Shown: positions 21,701 through 31,816 of the stretch, piece after piece
How the letters are laid out: each line of letters starts with the position of its first letter
Numbering within the stretch: position 1 is the stretch's first letter
Source: Phoronis ovalis
Taxonomy: Eukaryota; Phoronida; Phoronidae
DNA length: 31,816 nt
Assembly (NCBI GenBank): GCA_028565635.1
Contig: JAOXYB010026068.1
Coordinates: 1 to 31,816 of the forward strand
Direction: 5' to 3'
Made by a program: the position numbers and the translations under genes
The notes under the pieces: model-generated
The model's input: the letters and a program-made list of their open reading frames with translations, nothing else
Database searches by the model: none
Told to the model about the DNA's origin: nothing

Positions 21701-22741
21701 AAAGAGCTTTTATCACAGAAACAGCTATTAGACAGTATCTTGGGTTGATTAAAAACAATATTGTTATGATTGAAAACAAGAAGCATATGAATAGTTCTAG
21801 GGAGCGAAAACTGTTTTACCAGGTATTACTTTCTTGCACTACCATTTTGCTTAATTAATTGTCAGTTACACTACCTGTCGAAATTTTAGTGCCACTTTAA
21901 TAGATGATATATGAAGGTGACCTAGAGATCGCAATTCTTAGGGGTAGCTGGACATTTGCGATTTTGCAAAAATTAAATTGAACTACCATTTTGCCAAGGG
22001 GGAGTTTATTTAACCTAAAATTTACCAACATTTAAGTTAGCAAATAGGCTAAAAACATAACCCACAAAATTATTCCCATTACTGGGGATATTTAAGTAAC
22101 CTCCCCAGAGTCTAATCTAACAAAGAAAGATCACGAATATTACTGCCACAAAGACACTAAAGTTAAAAACCTCGTTGCAATGTGTGTAGACACATGATAT
22201 TTTCCTAAAGGATCTTGTGCCAAGCTTTATATTATTTTTTTTTATAATAATATCTGTCTTTTCAGATATTCCATAAACTGTACAGTTTAGATTATTTCCT
22301 ACATGGAGAAGCACCACCTGTGAGATGCACAGAAGAACAGCGAGAATTCATTATGAAGATTAGAACGCAGCCACTAGAGGTATAAGCAGATTAACAAAAT
22401 AGCATTTTAATAATTTTTATATTACTAAAAAACTAATTTTGCTGTTAATCCATTTTACATTCTTTCTCTAAATTTTGTTAAAGAATGGCTAATTATTTAA
22501 TATACTATGATAAATATAAATGGAAATTGGTATGATTTTATAAATTTAATTTGCTTATGATTTTCAGGGTGAATTTTCAAGACTGAACTTGTACGATACT
22601 TTAATGAAAAGACTTGGGACATTAAAGCAACTTTTGGCTGCAAGAACAAAGCGATTACCAGAAAACGCTGATCCCCAATTTTTGGTTGACTGGATCAAAA
22701 AAATTAGATGTTGGCCTGAACAAGATGTAAAGGTTGAATAA
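5493..22741 (+). CDS. Tandem-domain RlaP/YcgL-like nucleotidyltransferase (whole gene, spliced)
   Basis: Coding exons read from splice sites and phase are 5493-5682, 6551-6754, 7134-7315, 8004-8163, 9256-9379, 10089-10381, 10782-10960, 11430-11564, 21270-21314, 21685-21822, 22266-22379 and 22568-22741 (TAA). Joined, they give an uninterrupted frame of 645 residues. Residues 1 to about 130 are helical with no domain I recognise. About 132-384 and 405-645 are two copies of one fold: a Pol-beta-type nucleotidyltransferase followed by an alpha-helical region. The second copy has GSHLYNLATPQSDQD at 420-434, matching the GS...DxD catalytic signature of the PF10127 family. Family members are predicted nucleotidyltransferases, some linked to RNA repair, but the substrate here is unknown. 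The start is unsettled. Candidates are ATG 5077 (donor after 5109 or 5124, both in phase) or the internal ATG at 5553. The 11565-21269 intron contains a complete antisense gene. Confidence 0.8.
5755..6475. repeat. Dispersed repeat with ~9 internal ATACCCTGTGGTAAATG units
   Basis: The element opens with CATCCCGGGAGGTACTTGAT. From about 5815 to 6118 it holds about nine degenerate copies of ATACCCTGTGGTAAATG at irregular 25-60 base spacing. It passes through TACCCCGGGCACGAGTC (about 6185-6201) and ends in a series of AAAGGG(N)TGTTTT-like phrases to about 6475. On the minus strand the unit happens to be open for 121 codons, with recurring LPQGVF and TGYIF. The repeats are not codon-phased and I treat that frame as a by-product. 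It lies in an intron of the nucleotidyltransferase gene. Confidence 0.55.
6755..8003 (+). other. Introns around exon 7134-7315, nothing else seen
   Basis: The 379-base intron 6755-7133 and the 689-base intron 7316-8003 are AT-rich with stop codons in all frames. No repeat, RNA gene or second reading frame stood out. The donors (GTAAAT, GTAAGT) and acceptors (TTTTGCAG, GGTTTCAG) are standard. Confidence 0.6.
7134..10381 (+). CDS. Nucleotidyltransferase domain 1 (catalytic motif lost), five exons
   Basis: Exons 7134-7315, 8004-8163, 9256-9379 and 10089-10381 encode residues about 132-384; the fourth begins by completing the split AGA codon left by 9379. Landmarks shared with domain 2 are the hydrophobic FIVFVSK strand, the VVDLGWLYAVEISHFARYLAKG helix region ending in FVEAVFLPE, and the C-terminal helices RLLQHAVHSLHHEK and HLFDIILRWKRMI. 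Where domain 2 has GS...SDQD, this copy has CTCPWYRASQYERGQQAKHN, so the metal-binding Asp pair and the Gly-Ser are gone. It keeps an Asp (VVDL) at the place of the third carboxylate. This is most simply a pseudoenzyme copy that may regulate or stabilise domain 2. Note that the label says five exons only if the rejected 9862-9930 cassette is counted; four are supported. Confidence 0.7.
8164..10781 (+). other. Introns 8164-9255, 9380-10088 and 10382-10781
   Basis: Apart from the repeat at 8450-8860, these introns show only AT-rich sequence. The 9380-10088 intron contains a 69-base open cassette (9862-9930) with usable splice sites in matching phase, which I judge not to be a normal exon. The 10382-10781 intron has a short GT run near 10537-10548. 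Joining 9379 directly to 10089 keeps the frame and restores similarity to domain 2. Confidence 0.5.
8450..8860. repeat. Second, diverged dispersed repeat of the CCCGGGAGGTACTT type
   Basis: The element begins ACCTGGGAGGTACTTTG near 8453 and ends GACCCCCGGGCACATAC near 8840-8857. These echo the opening and the CCCGGGCAC phrase of the repeat at 5755-6475. Inside, CCCATATTTATACC occurs twice (about 8529 and 8771) along with CTGGGTAGCACT and GGGAAGAATG-like text. It is more decayed than the other copy. It lies in the intron 8164-9255 and has no coding capacity. Confidence 0.4.
10782..11564 (+). CDS. Nucleotidyltransferase domain 2, catalytic half (two exons)
   Basis: Exon 10782-10960 (acceptor ATTCCAG, donor GAG|GTTAGA, a weaker GT site) carries the helix that precedes the active site and then GSHLYNLATPQSDQDFVVV, which holds Gly-Ser plus the Asp-x-Asp pair expected to bind two metal ions. 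Exon 11430-11564 (TTGCAG...GAG|GTATTT) carries EFEYGAYEVRLFCEML and VVILE. In bacterial relatives an Asp starts that helix as the third carboxylate, whereas here the best candidate is Glu. The next exon lies 9.7 kb away, so the nested ShKT gene interrupts the middle of the catalytic domain. Confidence 0.75.
11777..11782 (-). terminator. Poly(A) signal of the ShKT gene
   Basis: AATAAA on the minus strand lies about 155 bases past the TAA stop at 11937-11935. It is the first canonical hexamer in that direction. Cleavage just beyond it would end the transcript about 200 bases before the host-gene exon at 11430-11564, so the two mRNAs need not overlap in exons. Confidence 0.5.
11935..17097 (-). 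CDS. ShKT giant exon, part after the in-frame stop (rest of domain 20 to domain 45)
   Basis: This part is 1,720 codons in frame with the upstream part. It completes domain 20 and then holds about 25 more. Types include a 33-34 residue short form (CKDNHKMCKMLGKGDCK..., domains about 34-44) and a long form with two Trp (NDWVAWMRSFCAKSC). Linkers are rich in Thr runs. Between domains 28 and 31 there is a different repeat built on NVTPTS.TVTGKNG (14775-14990 and 15170-15320). The last domain ends CPKSCGGCV then TAA. It begins with ATG directly after the TAG, but has no signal peptide and is unlikely to be a separate gene. It shows no frameshifts or further stops, so any disabling event is recent or artefactual. 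Confidence 0.75.
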   Translation of the reverse strand: MYINCKAACNFCGGVTPTISTIATLTTNNTNLPTKSTSIPLTTTERPCIDKSTVCTTIAAQGPCSVHKYASILRTSCENSCGYCKTKHTTHKQICQDVISNCHSYKQKGYCFDMTVRILMLLECQHTCGLCHATLPVSTTTKPTFSITPTSSFIPTSNTPKITIKSITTTMPPTTIAVPVTITKQTTTTFTPTTIPTKICMDISHNCKSLVDQGACASPIFKDYMVVSCRLSCRYCYPTDTTTEKPCVDTSRLCQYLAKDDCSNPQTHDMMKAKCTLTCGHCIPKATTTSTTTSTIVPTTIEVTPIINNKTCIDTSQRCHTLAVQGACTLSVFKDFMTVSCPLSCGFCLPPPTTTTEMPCHDTTSMCQLISSDDCSNQQTQDMMKVKCPLTCGYCIAATKSSTPVKTRSTTVAQISSTMSPSITTAAPITTSKAVTTTDPSTTITPTTTTPLTTSIMKPFTTTGESKVVSPKIPEQHCLDRTASCANLAAQGSCNSQDFQNWMIKNCPVSCGWCSKTTLKHTTSQTTPTKPATTTVLKTTPYLITGTVQTINCSDKHPSCSVLVAQGFCISNDWKIWMTENCPLACRLCTVNTSPITPKTGTDKNGNIINISPTRKTITDKNGVLINVTPSSKTLTGKGQLTSKTATTATTTTITTTTSQPCKDLSNSCIGLGPDSCKQNKVLASFCQKTCKICSSPKTTTKTLNITPTSFTVTGKGNPVASTRLSIVTGVIKTITGGGQVYNVTPTSNTVTGKNGWVNVTAVINTITGSNHCIDKSLLCIHLGSGDCTADIINTCPKSCKMCHATNSTTPTHQITTMSPCKDKSSSCTYMAAQGDCSDSFWKSWMTENCLKSCGFCSETAATTVKIPQTTINTAVCQDRSPSCQVMVASGGICTDNDWVAWMRSFCAKSCGFCANTNYKSSSTIVTTSVTKISPTRKIGYCEDETPSCQVMVSQGMCNDNDQVAWMTSFCAKSCGFCENTNSKFSVTPTPVITTIGTPIIPITCADKHHTCKTLGPNDCQDDVVTQTLCPAACGICALTTVPLTNAAATTTTAVLCKDNHKMCKMLGKGDCKNDAIMQSLCPLACSICTPPIQPATTTTTKPTTATSTTSEKTTIVIPCKDNYKMCKMIGQGDCKDDAIMQSLCPLACSICTPPIQPATTTTPTTTTKPTTAMSTTSETTTTAITCKDNHKMCKMIGKGDCKDDDIMQSICPLACGICTPPIQPATTTTPTTVMPTISETTTIAITCKDNHKMCKMLGNGDCKDSAIMQSLCPLACGICTPPIQPATTTTPTTAMPTISEKTTTAIPCKDNHKICESLGTSDCEDNATVQSHCPQACGKCTSLTFTPTTSKTEYCEDGTPSCQVMVSQGMCKDNNQVAWMTSFCAKSCGFCGNTNSTFSVTPTPVHTTIGTPVMTTNTTPTTATAFESRATALPCVHNHRICKTLGTGDCKDNAIMQSLCPLACGICTPPGTSGAAEELTKTKTPTTTTAATTTTESRTTVAPCVDNHTICKSLGTGDCKDDALMQSLCPLACNLCTQASQTTTTTSPSPTTSITKTSTITSEQATMQPETNCTDLHKVCKSFGPGDCGSDDWVKDMCPKACGACTQSSTSLLTSLLTSTMVKPTTASAQPCVNENSTCQSIGVGDCTDNLLLQKNCPKACGLCKSNTGVSNNINDSPCNDKPGFEALCQQYIARGYCKLAQWAAWMKLHCPKSCGGCV
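11935..20750 (-). CDS. Giant secreted multi-ShKT, Thr-rich (mucin-like) protein, interrupted by one in-frame TAG
   Basis: Two exons are seen: 20750-20696 and 20324-11935, separated by a 371-base intron (donor GTATGTATG, acceptor TTTTATGCCAG, phase 1). Exon 1 encodes MMLIQMLGILLFFVGTAA, a classic signal peptide. Exon 2 holds about 45 domains of 33-40 residues, nearly all with six cysteines in the ShKT order (C-x-D....C....G.C.......C...C..C). They are separated by Thr/Pro/Ser-rich linkers of 5-60 residues suited to O-glycosylation. The frame would span about 2,800 codons but carries one TAG at 17098-17100. ShKT domains occur in channel-blocking peptides, but also in metalloproteases, peroxidases and nematode surface mucins. 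The architecture here favours an extracellular mucus, matrix or cuticle protein, not a venom peptide. The gene is nested antisense in the nucleotidyltransferase intron. Confidence 0.8.
13165..13940 (-). repeat. Tandem 183-201 bp modules, each encoding one short ShKT domain plus linker
   Basis: The phrase GGCTGTATTGGTGGTGTGCA (plus strand) recurs at 13241, 13424, 13625 and 13814, spacings of 183, 201 and 189 bases, all multiples of three. Each unit encodes IQPATTTT linker text and a CKDN[HY]KMCKM[LI]G.GDCK domain ending CPLAC[SG]ICTPP. DNA identity between copies is very high. Length differences come from extra TTT(P) codons in the linker. This is a recent in-frame expansion within the coding exon and a likely site of copy-number variation or assembly error. 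Confidence 0.85.
14775..15320 (-). repeat. Non-ShKT protein repeat (~18 residues, NVTPTSxTxTGKNG)
   Basis: Two clusters flank ShKT domain 29. Units include INISPTRKTITDKNG, INVTPSSKTLTGKGQ, LNITPTSFTVTGKGN, YNVTPTSNTVTGKNG and VNVTAVINTITGS. Each alternates a beta-prone Asn-Val-Thr stretch (several are N-glycosylation sequons) with a Gly-Lys-Asn-Gly turn. They differ from the Thr-run linkers elsewhere. I do not recognise a named family; a short beta-strand or glycan-bearing spacer is an inference. Confidence 0.65.
16690..17830 (-). repeat. Duplicated ShKT pair on both sides of the TAG stop
   Basis: Domains 16-17 (about 17560-17830) and 21-22 (about 16690-16970) are close copies. Both read ..QGPCS.H[RK]YA.ILR[ST]SC..SCGYC, then CQDV[VI]SNC...K[QK][NK]GYC.DM..R.LM[ML]LECQHTC.LC, and both are followed by ATLP. 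The intervening roughly 860 bases hold domains 18-20 and the stop. This indicates a segmental duplication of about 860 bases inside the exon. Confidence 0.7.
17098..17100 (-). other. In-frame TAG stop inside ShKT domain 20
   Basis: The stop is in the same frame as both long open stretches. The codons straight after it complete the domain with the remaining three cysteines (MYINCKAACNFC). In the other domains the aligned position is usually Trp, Phe or Tyr (KDWM, KDFM, KDYM). A single-base change from an aromatic codon explains it. The next base is A, which is not a known strong readthrough context. The candidates are a null allele, a sequencing error or, less likely, programmed readthrough. 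Confidence 0.85.
17098..20324 (-). CDS. ShKT giant exon, part before the in-frame stop (domains 1 to 20)
   Basis: After the acceptor CCAG the exon encodes 19 complete cysteine-rich domains and the first half of a 20th. Domain 1 (begins CCDKIPNC) is longer and atypical; domains 2-3 are canonical. Domains 9-14 are three copies of a two-domain block: a PRSCG[KV]C type followed by a QKTCGYC type. Domains 16-17 form another pair that recurs after the stop. Domains 19 and 20 abut without a linker (CNRCDCIDKS). The frame ends at TAG 17100-17098, eight residues after the third cysteine of domain 20. If the stop is real, the product is about 1,090 residues with the leader, and its last domain is incomplete. 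Confidence 0.75.
18110..19062 (-). repeat. Three copies of a two-domain ShKT supermodule
   Basis: Domains 9-14 alternate two types. The first reads C.D..ICxSLxxxGYC.D..........CPRSCG[KV]C and the second CTD....C......G.C.D....FD...LL.CQKTCGYC. First-type starts are 321 and 342 bases apart (107 and 114 codons). The pair was therefore duplicated as a unit, and the two partners have distinct loop lengths. The divergence is older than the 13165-13940 expansion. Confidence 0.75.
20696..20750 (-). CDS. ShKT gene exon 1, signal peptide
   Basis: Tandem ATGs (20750-20748 and 20747-20745) open an 18-codon hydrophobic leader followed by one base (G) and the donor GTATGT. The split codon is completed by TG at 20324-20323, giving Val-Glu-Lys-Arg-Gln immediately after GTAA. 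The core LGILLFFVG and small residues at the end fit signal-peptidase cleavage near TAA/VEKR. This exon explains why the large open frame has no leader of its own: the ATG at 20331 lies inside the intron acceptor region and is probably never used. Confidence 0.75.
20815..20824 (-). promoter_or_regulatory. Possible TATA-type core promoter of the ShKT gene
   Basis: On the minus strand TAATATAAGC lies 65-74 bases before the tandem start codons at 20750, a spacing that would put transcription start within a short leader. The rest of the upstream 450 bases to the host exon is AT-rich, so the match could be chance. Confidence 0.3.
21270..22741 (+). CDS. Nucleotidyltransferase domain 2, C-terminal half (four exons)
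   Basis: Exons 21270-21314 (15 residues, LLFADGLEYTSESWE), 21685-21822, 22266-22379 and 22568-22741 all meet in phase 0. They complete the post-catalytic helices: AIRQYLGLIKNNIVMIENK, KLFYQIFHKLYSLDYFLHGE and the C-terminal DTLMKRLGTLKQLLAAR. The order and spacing mirror the helical half of domain 1. The stop TAA at 22739-22741 lies inside the first of two overlapping AATAAA signals, so the 3' UTR may be very short. The 45-base exon directly after the giant intron is the least certain by itself, but its reading frame and the match to domain 1 (FVEAVFLPE versus VILELLFAD) support it. Confidence 0.75.
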
Positions 22742-22747
22742 AATAAA
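22737..22747 (+). terminator. Overlapping poly(A) signals at the nucleotidyltransferase stop
   Basis: Two AATAAA hexamers (22737-22742 and 22742-22747) overlap each other, and the TAA stop (22739-22741) sits inside the first. No other canonical hexamer was seen close downstream. This implies a 3' UTR of only a few tens of bases if they are used. Confidence 0.5.
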
Positions 22748-24015
22748 ATAGATTCTTATGATATTGACTAAGTATAGTGGTAAGCTTAGATAAATGTAAA
22801 CATTCTGTGTGAAATATTTCTGTAAAATCATATGAGAAATATTAAAGCAAGAGCAGCATTAGGTGTTAGGAAAATCACAAATGGTGTCTACTGTAAATTG
22901 TTAGTAATTTCACACTGTGCAGTGCAATAATGTGGTACCATACCATTTTTATTTATGTAAAAGGTTATTTCAAATATTTTTATTTTCATTTAAAGTGAGA
23001 AACTATAAGTACTGAATGATTCAATTCAGGGAGAATATTTTCTTTATAATTATAAAAAATTGCCTATTACTATTACGATAACTATAAATTATGTTTTTAA
23101 CAATTTGTATTGCATTTCTATTTTAAGTATTTACAATATTATTTATTATAATTTTTGCTCTTTCTTTAATCGTTGATTTCTATTGGAGAAGGCTCAGTGA
23201 AGTCAGTTTAATAACTCCCTTTATCAATATCATGGAAATTGTTAATCAATGGAAATGTATTACCTTTGAACGTATATAGAAGCTTTTAATACTACACAGA
23301 AGTTGTAAAGTTCAAGGAAGAAATGTGTACAGGGGCATTATATTTGAAAACAAGCATGTGATTTTCTTAAAGTATATTTCTATAAAATACAGTTCCTGTG
23401 TTTACTAGTAGCGACTTAATTTACTATGAAAAGTTGCTAACGTGCTTATGATTTTTAACCTGTCTCGAAAGAAGAAATTTGGTACATGTACTACATATAG
23501 CGGAAAGCTCGCTATATAAGCACAGTGGATGCGAAATATTTTTGTTTATGTTGAGGTTTTAACACCATTGATGGCATCTATTTAATATTCTTGATCAGTG
23601 ACACGTTAATGGATAAAATCTAAGAAGGATATTTTCGGTATTAACAAATTGAAGATAAACAGAATCTGCAACTAAATAATAATATTTAAGTATGTTCATA
23701 ACTAAGCCGGTAACTAAGGATAATCTTCGGAGAAGCATTGTGCTCTGCACTGAGAGCTCGTTCAGAGAATGATGGTAATTACGGAGTAGTTAACATTAAA
23801 GTGAATCAAATTTAAATATGAGACAGGAGATATGTTACTGAGTTAAAGAGAGAAAAGTGACACGGCATGATGTTTTATTAATGAGTTTAATTGAGTATTG
23901 AACTATATGTTTATCCCATTCATTCCTATAATTTAAAAACCGAGTGCAATACTTGTTGACAATAAGGATATATAATATTATTAGTCGTTTGTACCCTATT
24001 TATTGATTTAAAAAT

Positions 24016-24062
<47 letters not shown>

Positions 24063-24121
24063 GCCAGTTGAGAAAATGTATTAATTTTGACACCTGTTTA
24101 AAGCGCAATTTTTCGGGATTT
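22748..24121. other. Intergenic region with hairpin/TATA element and (TA)n tract
   Basis: There is no open frame of note and no tRNA-like or rRNA-like sequence. Two items stand out. One is a perfect 8-base inverted repeat (23495-23502 with 23510-23517) whose right arm runs into TATATAA (23513-23519). The other is a (TA)n microsatellite of about 36 bases at 24024-24059. CpG density rises after about 24100, which fits the LRRC74A promoter. Confidence 0.55.
24024..24059. repeat. (TA)n microsatellite
   Basis: An uninterrupted alternating AT run of about 18 dinucleotides lies about 60 bases upstream of the first candidate start codon in the LRRC74A region. It is likely length-polymorphic. Confidence 0.95.
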
Positions 24122-24832
24122 ATGTTTGTTAGTTTGGAAACTATGACGAGCGAAACAGACGAGCCAATCCGTGAAAAACAACCTGCCTTTTTCTCATTGG
24201 TTTCAAATTCCGGTAATAAATATGTAAATGCTTACAACGACATAAAACTGATGAAGACACCGGATCTAGAGGCTGACGATACTAATTTAAAAGAGAAAGC
24301 AACAACTATTATTGCAACTGGTCAAGAAAACGTTATCAGTTATTGTGATTACGGTGATAATTTGCGTTTTGATAACGACACACTGGATAATCTAAAAAAA
24401 ACGTTTGTAGAGACTTCTAACATTGGATCTCCTATTCAGATTGTAGACGAGCAATTCTTACCCGAGACCGGTTGTAATTATGACGGTTGCAAAAAAAGCT
24501 CGAAGAAATATAAAAACGAGTCTGTGGTAATTGAGGAACATGTTACTATTACCCATTCTGAATTTAACAATTTGAACAAAACGATGACAGATAATGATGA
24601 TATTCTGGTTGAACCGATTGAGCCAGGTGAAGCGGAGTTACTGGATAAATGTTTTTATAGAGAAGAGGATATAATTTTGAAGCCCAAGGTAAAACATGGT
24701 GCAAAACATAAAATTACTTCAGATAGTATATTTAATAAAGAATATATACACCAGATAATAAATAGTTGCTTACTGGGAACAAAAAATATAAAACGACCGT
24801 TTCGGATATGCATGTCTAATCTTAAAGAGTAA
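24122..24832 (+). CDS. Unrecognised acidic ORF: alternative first exon of LRRC74A or a separate intronless gene
   Basis: From ATG 24122 (or the in-frame ATG 24143, starting MTSETDEP) the frame runs 236 codons to TAA. It is clearly richer in CpG than its surroundings, and the protein is acidic and polar with Asp/Glu/Asn clusters, without a recognisable domain, signal peptide or membrane segment. Two readings fit. First, a donor CCCAAG|GTAAAA after 24688 is in phase 0 with the LRRC74A acceptor at 25577, so residues 1-189 could be a long alternative N-terminus (total 719 residues). Second, the frame could end at its own TAA, with AATAAA at 24863-24868, as a small single-exon gene. The text after the donor still looks codon-like (NKEYIHQIINSCLLG), which favours keeping the second option open. 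Confidence 0.45.
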   Translation: MFVSLETMTSETDEPIREKQPAFFSLVSNSGNKYVNAYNDIKLMKTPDLEADDTNLKEKATTIIATGQENVISYCDYGDNLRFDNDTLDNLKKTFVETSNIGSPIQIVDEQFLPETGCNYDGCKKSSKKYKNESVVIEEHVTITHSEFNNLNKTMTDNDDILVEPIEPGEAELLDKCFYREEDIILKPKVKHGAKHKITSDSIFNKEYIHQIINSCLLGTKNIKRPFRICMSNLKE

Positions 24833-25018
24833 AATTAAATATAAATACTCGCTCCTCGCAGAAATAAATTTTGCAAAAATGGCGCAAAATCTACCCATTC
24901 CGTTTTTGATTTTTAAAAAATGATACACGCGCTTACTACATTAACTAAGAGGTTGAGCCTAACAGCAACGATTCTATAGACTTCTACCAAAATCGAACAA
25001 ATTCATTTGAGATTAGAT

Positions 25019-31375
<6,357 letters not shown>

Positions 31376-31427
31376 AAATTGTCTCAACAATTTTAAACTG
31401 CTTTAAGAGATTCTTTTTTTAATTTAA

Positions 31428-31433
31428 AATAAA
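31428..31433 (+). terminator. Poly(A) signal of LRRC74A
   Basis: AATAAA lies 53 bases past the TAA stop, followed by a T-rich and GT-containing stretch (TTTTTGCTTGTTTAATTGG). This is a normal arrangement for animal mRNA 3' end formation. Confidence 0.65.
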
Positions 31434-31720
31434 CAAGAACATTTTTGCTTGTTTAATTGGAATGTGCTGTTTTTCTGTCATGTATATCTAAAAGTATACC
31501 GGAACAGCAATAATTATATTCACGAATAATTGAGCTCTTGATTATAGATGATCTCCACGTAAAATTATTGTGCGTTCCTAAACTAGCATGCAGTCGATTG
31601 CTTTGTAAAATTGGGTTTTAACACCGTTGTACTAACACCGAGTCCCGTCGAGTTGTAATCGAAATAGCTTGTAGTGAAAAAAGGACTAGAACATTCAAAC
31701 TGGCCGATTTCATAGCAACG
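31434..31720. other. Intergenic tail, nothing recognised
   Basis: This is AT-rich sequence downstream of the LRRC74A poly(A) signal. I see no open frame, repeat or RNA gene before the minisatellite. Confidence 0.5.
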
Positions 31721-31816
31721 TCAAGTTAGCAGATAGCAGATGAAAACGTGAAGTTAGCAGATAACAGATAGCAGATAGCAGATGAAAACGTGAAGTTAGC
31801 AGATAGCAGATGAAAA
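31721..31816. repeat. 28-base minisatellite running off the window
   Basis: The unit CGTGAAGTTAGCAGATAGCAGATGAAAA is repeated three times with lengths 28, 42 and 28. The middle copy is lengthened by two extra 7-base AGCAGAT/AACAGAT subunits. The array continues past the right edge. The nested 7-base structure suggests slippage-driven growth. Confidence 0.9.

Overview
This is animal nuclear DNA. It is AT-rich and intron-dense, with short exons bounded by GT...AG, long non-coding stretches, microsatellites and decayed transposon-like repeats. Three genes have clear animal families: SOS, LRRC74A, and a secreted multi-ShKT protein. The giant ShKT/Thr-rich secreted gene, the RlaP-type nucleotidyltransferase and the repeat styles suggest a marine invertebrate, perhaps a mollusc or other lophotrochozoan. 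The species cannot be fixed from the sequence alone.

Layout from left to right. (1) 1-4698 is the start of a very long first intron of a minus-strand gene. The first coding exon of that gene (4699-4803) is recognisable as Son of sevenless (SOS, a Ras guanine-nucleotide exchange factor). (2) 4804-5076 is a compact divergent promoter with an NRF1-type palindrome and an ETS-type site, shared by SOS and the next gene. (3) 5493-22741 on the plus strand is a nucleotidyltransferase gene of about 12 recognisable coding exons. It encodes two tandem RlaP/YcgL-like (PF10127-type) domains; the first lacks the catalytic GS...DxD motif and the second keeps it. (4) Inside its 9.7 kb intron, on the opposite strand, lies a whole second gene (11935-20750). 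It has a signal-peptide exon and one giant exon of about 8.4 kb encoding about 45 six-cysteine ShKT domains joined by Thr-rich, mucin-like linkers. A single in-frame TAG (17098-17100) falls inside ShKT domain 20, where related domains have an aromatic residue. (5) 22748-24121 is intergenic, with a TATA-containing hairpin and a (TA)n tract. (6) 24122-31375 on the plus strand is an LRRC74A-like gene (leucine-rich repeats plus a C-terminal EF-hand). Two possible first exons both fit its second exon in phase. (7) The window ends in a minisatellite.

The genes do not form an operon. The structural links are the shared SOS/nucleotidyltransferase promoter and the nesting of the ShKT gene in the nucleotidyltransferase intron. 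All exon boundaries were read by eye from splice signals and reading phase, with no transcript evidence.
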